Shown piece after piece: positions 63,519 through 64,000 of a DNA stretch of 64,000 nt. The DNA is from Zhihengliuella salsuginis (GTDB lineage Bacteria; Actinomycetota; Actinomycetes; Actinomycetales; Micrococcaceae), in NCBI RefSeq assembly GCF_014651715.1, contig NZ_BMXK01000012.1:81852-145851 (forward strand), written 5' to 3'. The notes beneath the pieces were generated by a model. That model was not told the origin of the DNA, did no database searches, and saw only the letters and a program-made list of their open reading frames with translations. Positions within the stretch are counted from its first letter, which is position 1; every line of letters starts with the position of its first letter. A program made the translations under genes and the position numbers.

Positions 63519-63925
63519 GTACCCGCAGCAAGGCCCGGAAGCGGGCTCTTGAGGTCCTCTTCGAAGCAGAGCAGCGCGAAGTGAGCCCGGTGGCGGCGCT
63601 TCGTCAGCGCCGTGAGGCCGTCGCCCAGATCGTGAACCCCTACACGGTCACGCTCGTCGAGGGCGTCCTGGCGCAGCAGGAGCGCCTCGACGAGATCCTG
63701 GGCACCTACGCGAAGGGCTGGACCCTGGACCGCATGCCCTCCGTGGACCGGTCCGTGCTCCGGATCGGCGCCTGGGAGATCCTCTTCAACGACGAGGTGC
63801 CCGACGGCGTAGCCGTCGCCGAGGCGGTCGCCCTCGTCCGCGACCTGTCGACCGACGAGTCGCCGGAATTCGTCAACGGGCTGCTCGGCCGCATCCAGCA
63901 GCTCAAGCCGACGCTGCTGGCCTGA
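63515..63925 (+). CDS. nusB: Transcription antitermination factor NusB
   Basis: All-helical RNA-binding protein that, with NusE (S10), supports rRNA antitermination; 136 residues. Key blocks are [18 protein letters not shown] at the N terminus and [15 protein letters not shown] with [24 protein letters not shown] in two parts near the C terminus. GTG 63515 shares four bases with the efp stop. It is the last complete gene in the window; the pair efp-nusB is common in Gram-positive bacteria. Confidence 0.95.
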   Translation: MSTRSKARKRALEVLFEAEQREVSPVAALRQRREAVAQIVNPYTVTLVEGVLAQQERLDEILGTYAKGWTLDRMPSVDRSVLRIGAWEILFNDEVPDGVAVAEAVALVRDLSTDESPEFVNGLLGRIQQLKPTLLA

Positions 63926-63960
63926 CGGCCGGCGGCGCCGCCCGCGCACGTGAGGGCCCC

Positions 63961-64000
63961 GCTTCCGGTCCCGCAGTCACTGGACTGCTGGACCGGAAGC
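63961..64000. terminator. Stem-loop at the window edge after nusB
   Basis: GCTTCCGGTCC (63961) pairs with GGACCGGAAGC (63990), 11 bp, with a second inner stem CAGTC/GACTG. The left flank GGGCCCC may pair beyond base 64000, so the full stem is probably longer. Confidence 0.6.

Overview
The window reads as a stretch of core chromosome from a high-GC Gram-positive bacterium, phylum Actinomycetota. The marker order is typical of Micrococcales close to Arthrobacter: uvrC-rapZ-yvcK-whiA, then gap-pgk-tpiA-secG; tkt-tal-pgi-zwf-opcA; thrS-HIT-pgsA-pdxS; yebC-ruvC-ruvA-ruvB-yajC-secD-secF-rel; and rpsD-DUF948-alaS-ruvX-mltG-aroE-aroC-aroK-aroB-efp-nusB. DUF3145, WhiA and OpcA are actinobacterial proteins. 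G+C is high throughout, many genes start with GTG or TTG, and several genes appear to be leaderless. The family-level placement is an inference from gene order. I see no rRNA, tRNA, insertion sequence, prophage, CRISPR array or compositional island.

Layout. 1-2.0 kb: the 3' part of dprA, then xerC. 2.1-4.3 kb: a DUF3145 gene, then prsW divergent from a YtrA-type GntR regulator. 4.3-10.7 kb: uvrA (with a LexA-type box), a HAD phosphatase, a PlsC acyltransferase and uvrC. 10.7-13.7 kb: rapZ-yvcK-whiA. 13.8-18.3 kb: sodA, then gap-pgk-tpiA-secG. 18.4-25.8 kb, minus strand: the pentose-phosphate cluster tkt-tal-pgi-zwf-opcA. 26.1-31.6 kb: ctaB, thrS, a HIT protein, pgsA, pdxS. 31.7-34.5 kb, minus strand: an M3 peptidase and a GNAT acetyltransferase. 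34.7-44.4 kb: pdxT, yebC, ruvCAB, yajC-secD-secF, rel. 44.4-46.7 kb, minus strand: an AbiEi-like protein and a DUF349 protein. 46.9-50.6 kb: hisS, aspS and, convergent, dtd. 50.6-64 kb: rarA, rpsD, two small membrane-associated proteins, alaS, ruvX, mltG, the aro genes, a TPR-like protein, efp, nusB.

How the genes fit together. Three DNA-maintenance groups occur: transformation/recombination (dprA, xerC), excision repair (uvrA, uvrC) and junction processing/replication rescue (ruvCAB, rarA). Central carbon genes cover lower glycolysis and both pentose-phosphate branches. Vitamin B6 synthesis (pdxS, pdxT), Sec export (secG, yajC-secD-secF), aminoacyl-tRNA supply and proofreading (thrS, hisS, aspS, alaS, dtd), the stringent response (rel) and the shikimate pathway (aroE, aroC, aroK, aroB) fill most of the rest. 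Gene ends are often marked by long, nearly perfect stem-loops, several shared by convergent genes.

I found no clearly new multi-gene system. The best leads are regulatory: a LexA-like box at a leaderless uvrA start, a weaker one before ruvA, a palindrome between prsW and its neighbouring regulator, stem-loops abutting the ribosome binding sites of sodA and zwf, and structured leaders before gap, rel and rpsD. Some usual neighbours are absent: a mannosyltransferase and acyltransferase after pgsA, and pgl after opcA. An orphan AbiEi-like protein lies beside rel.
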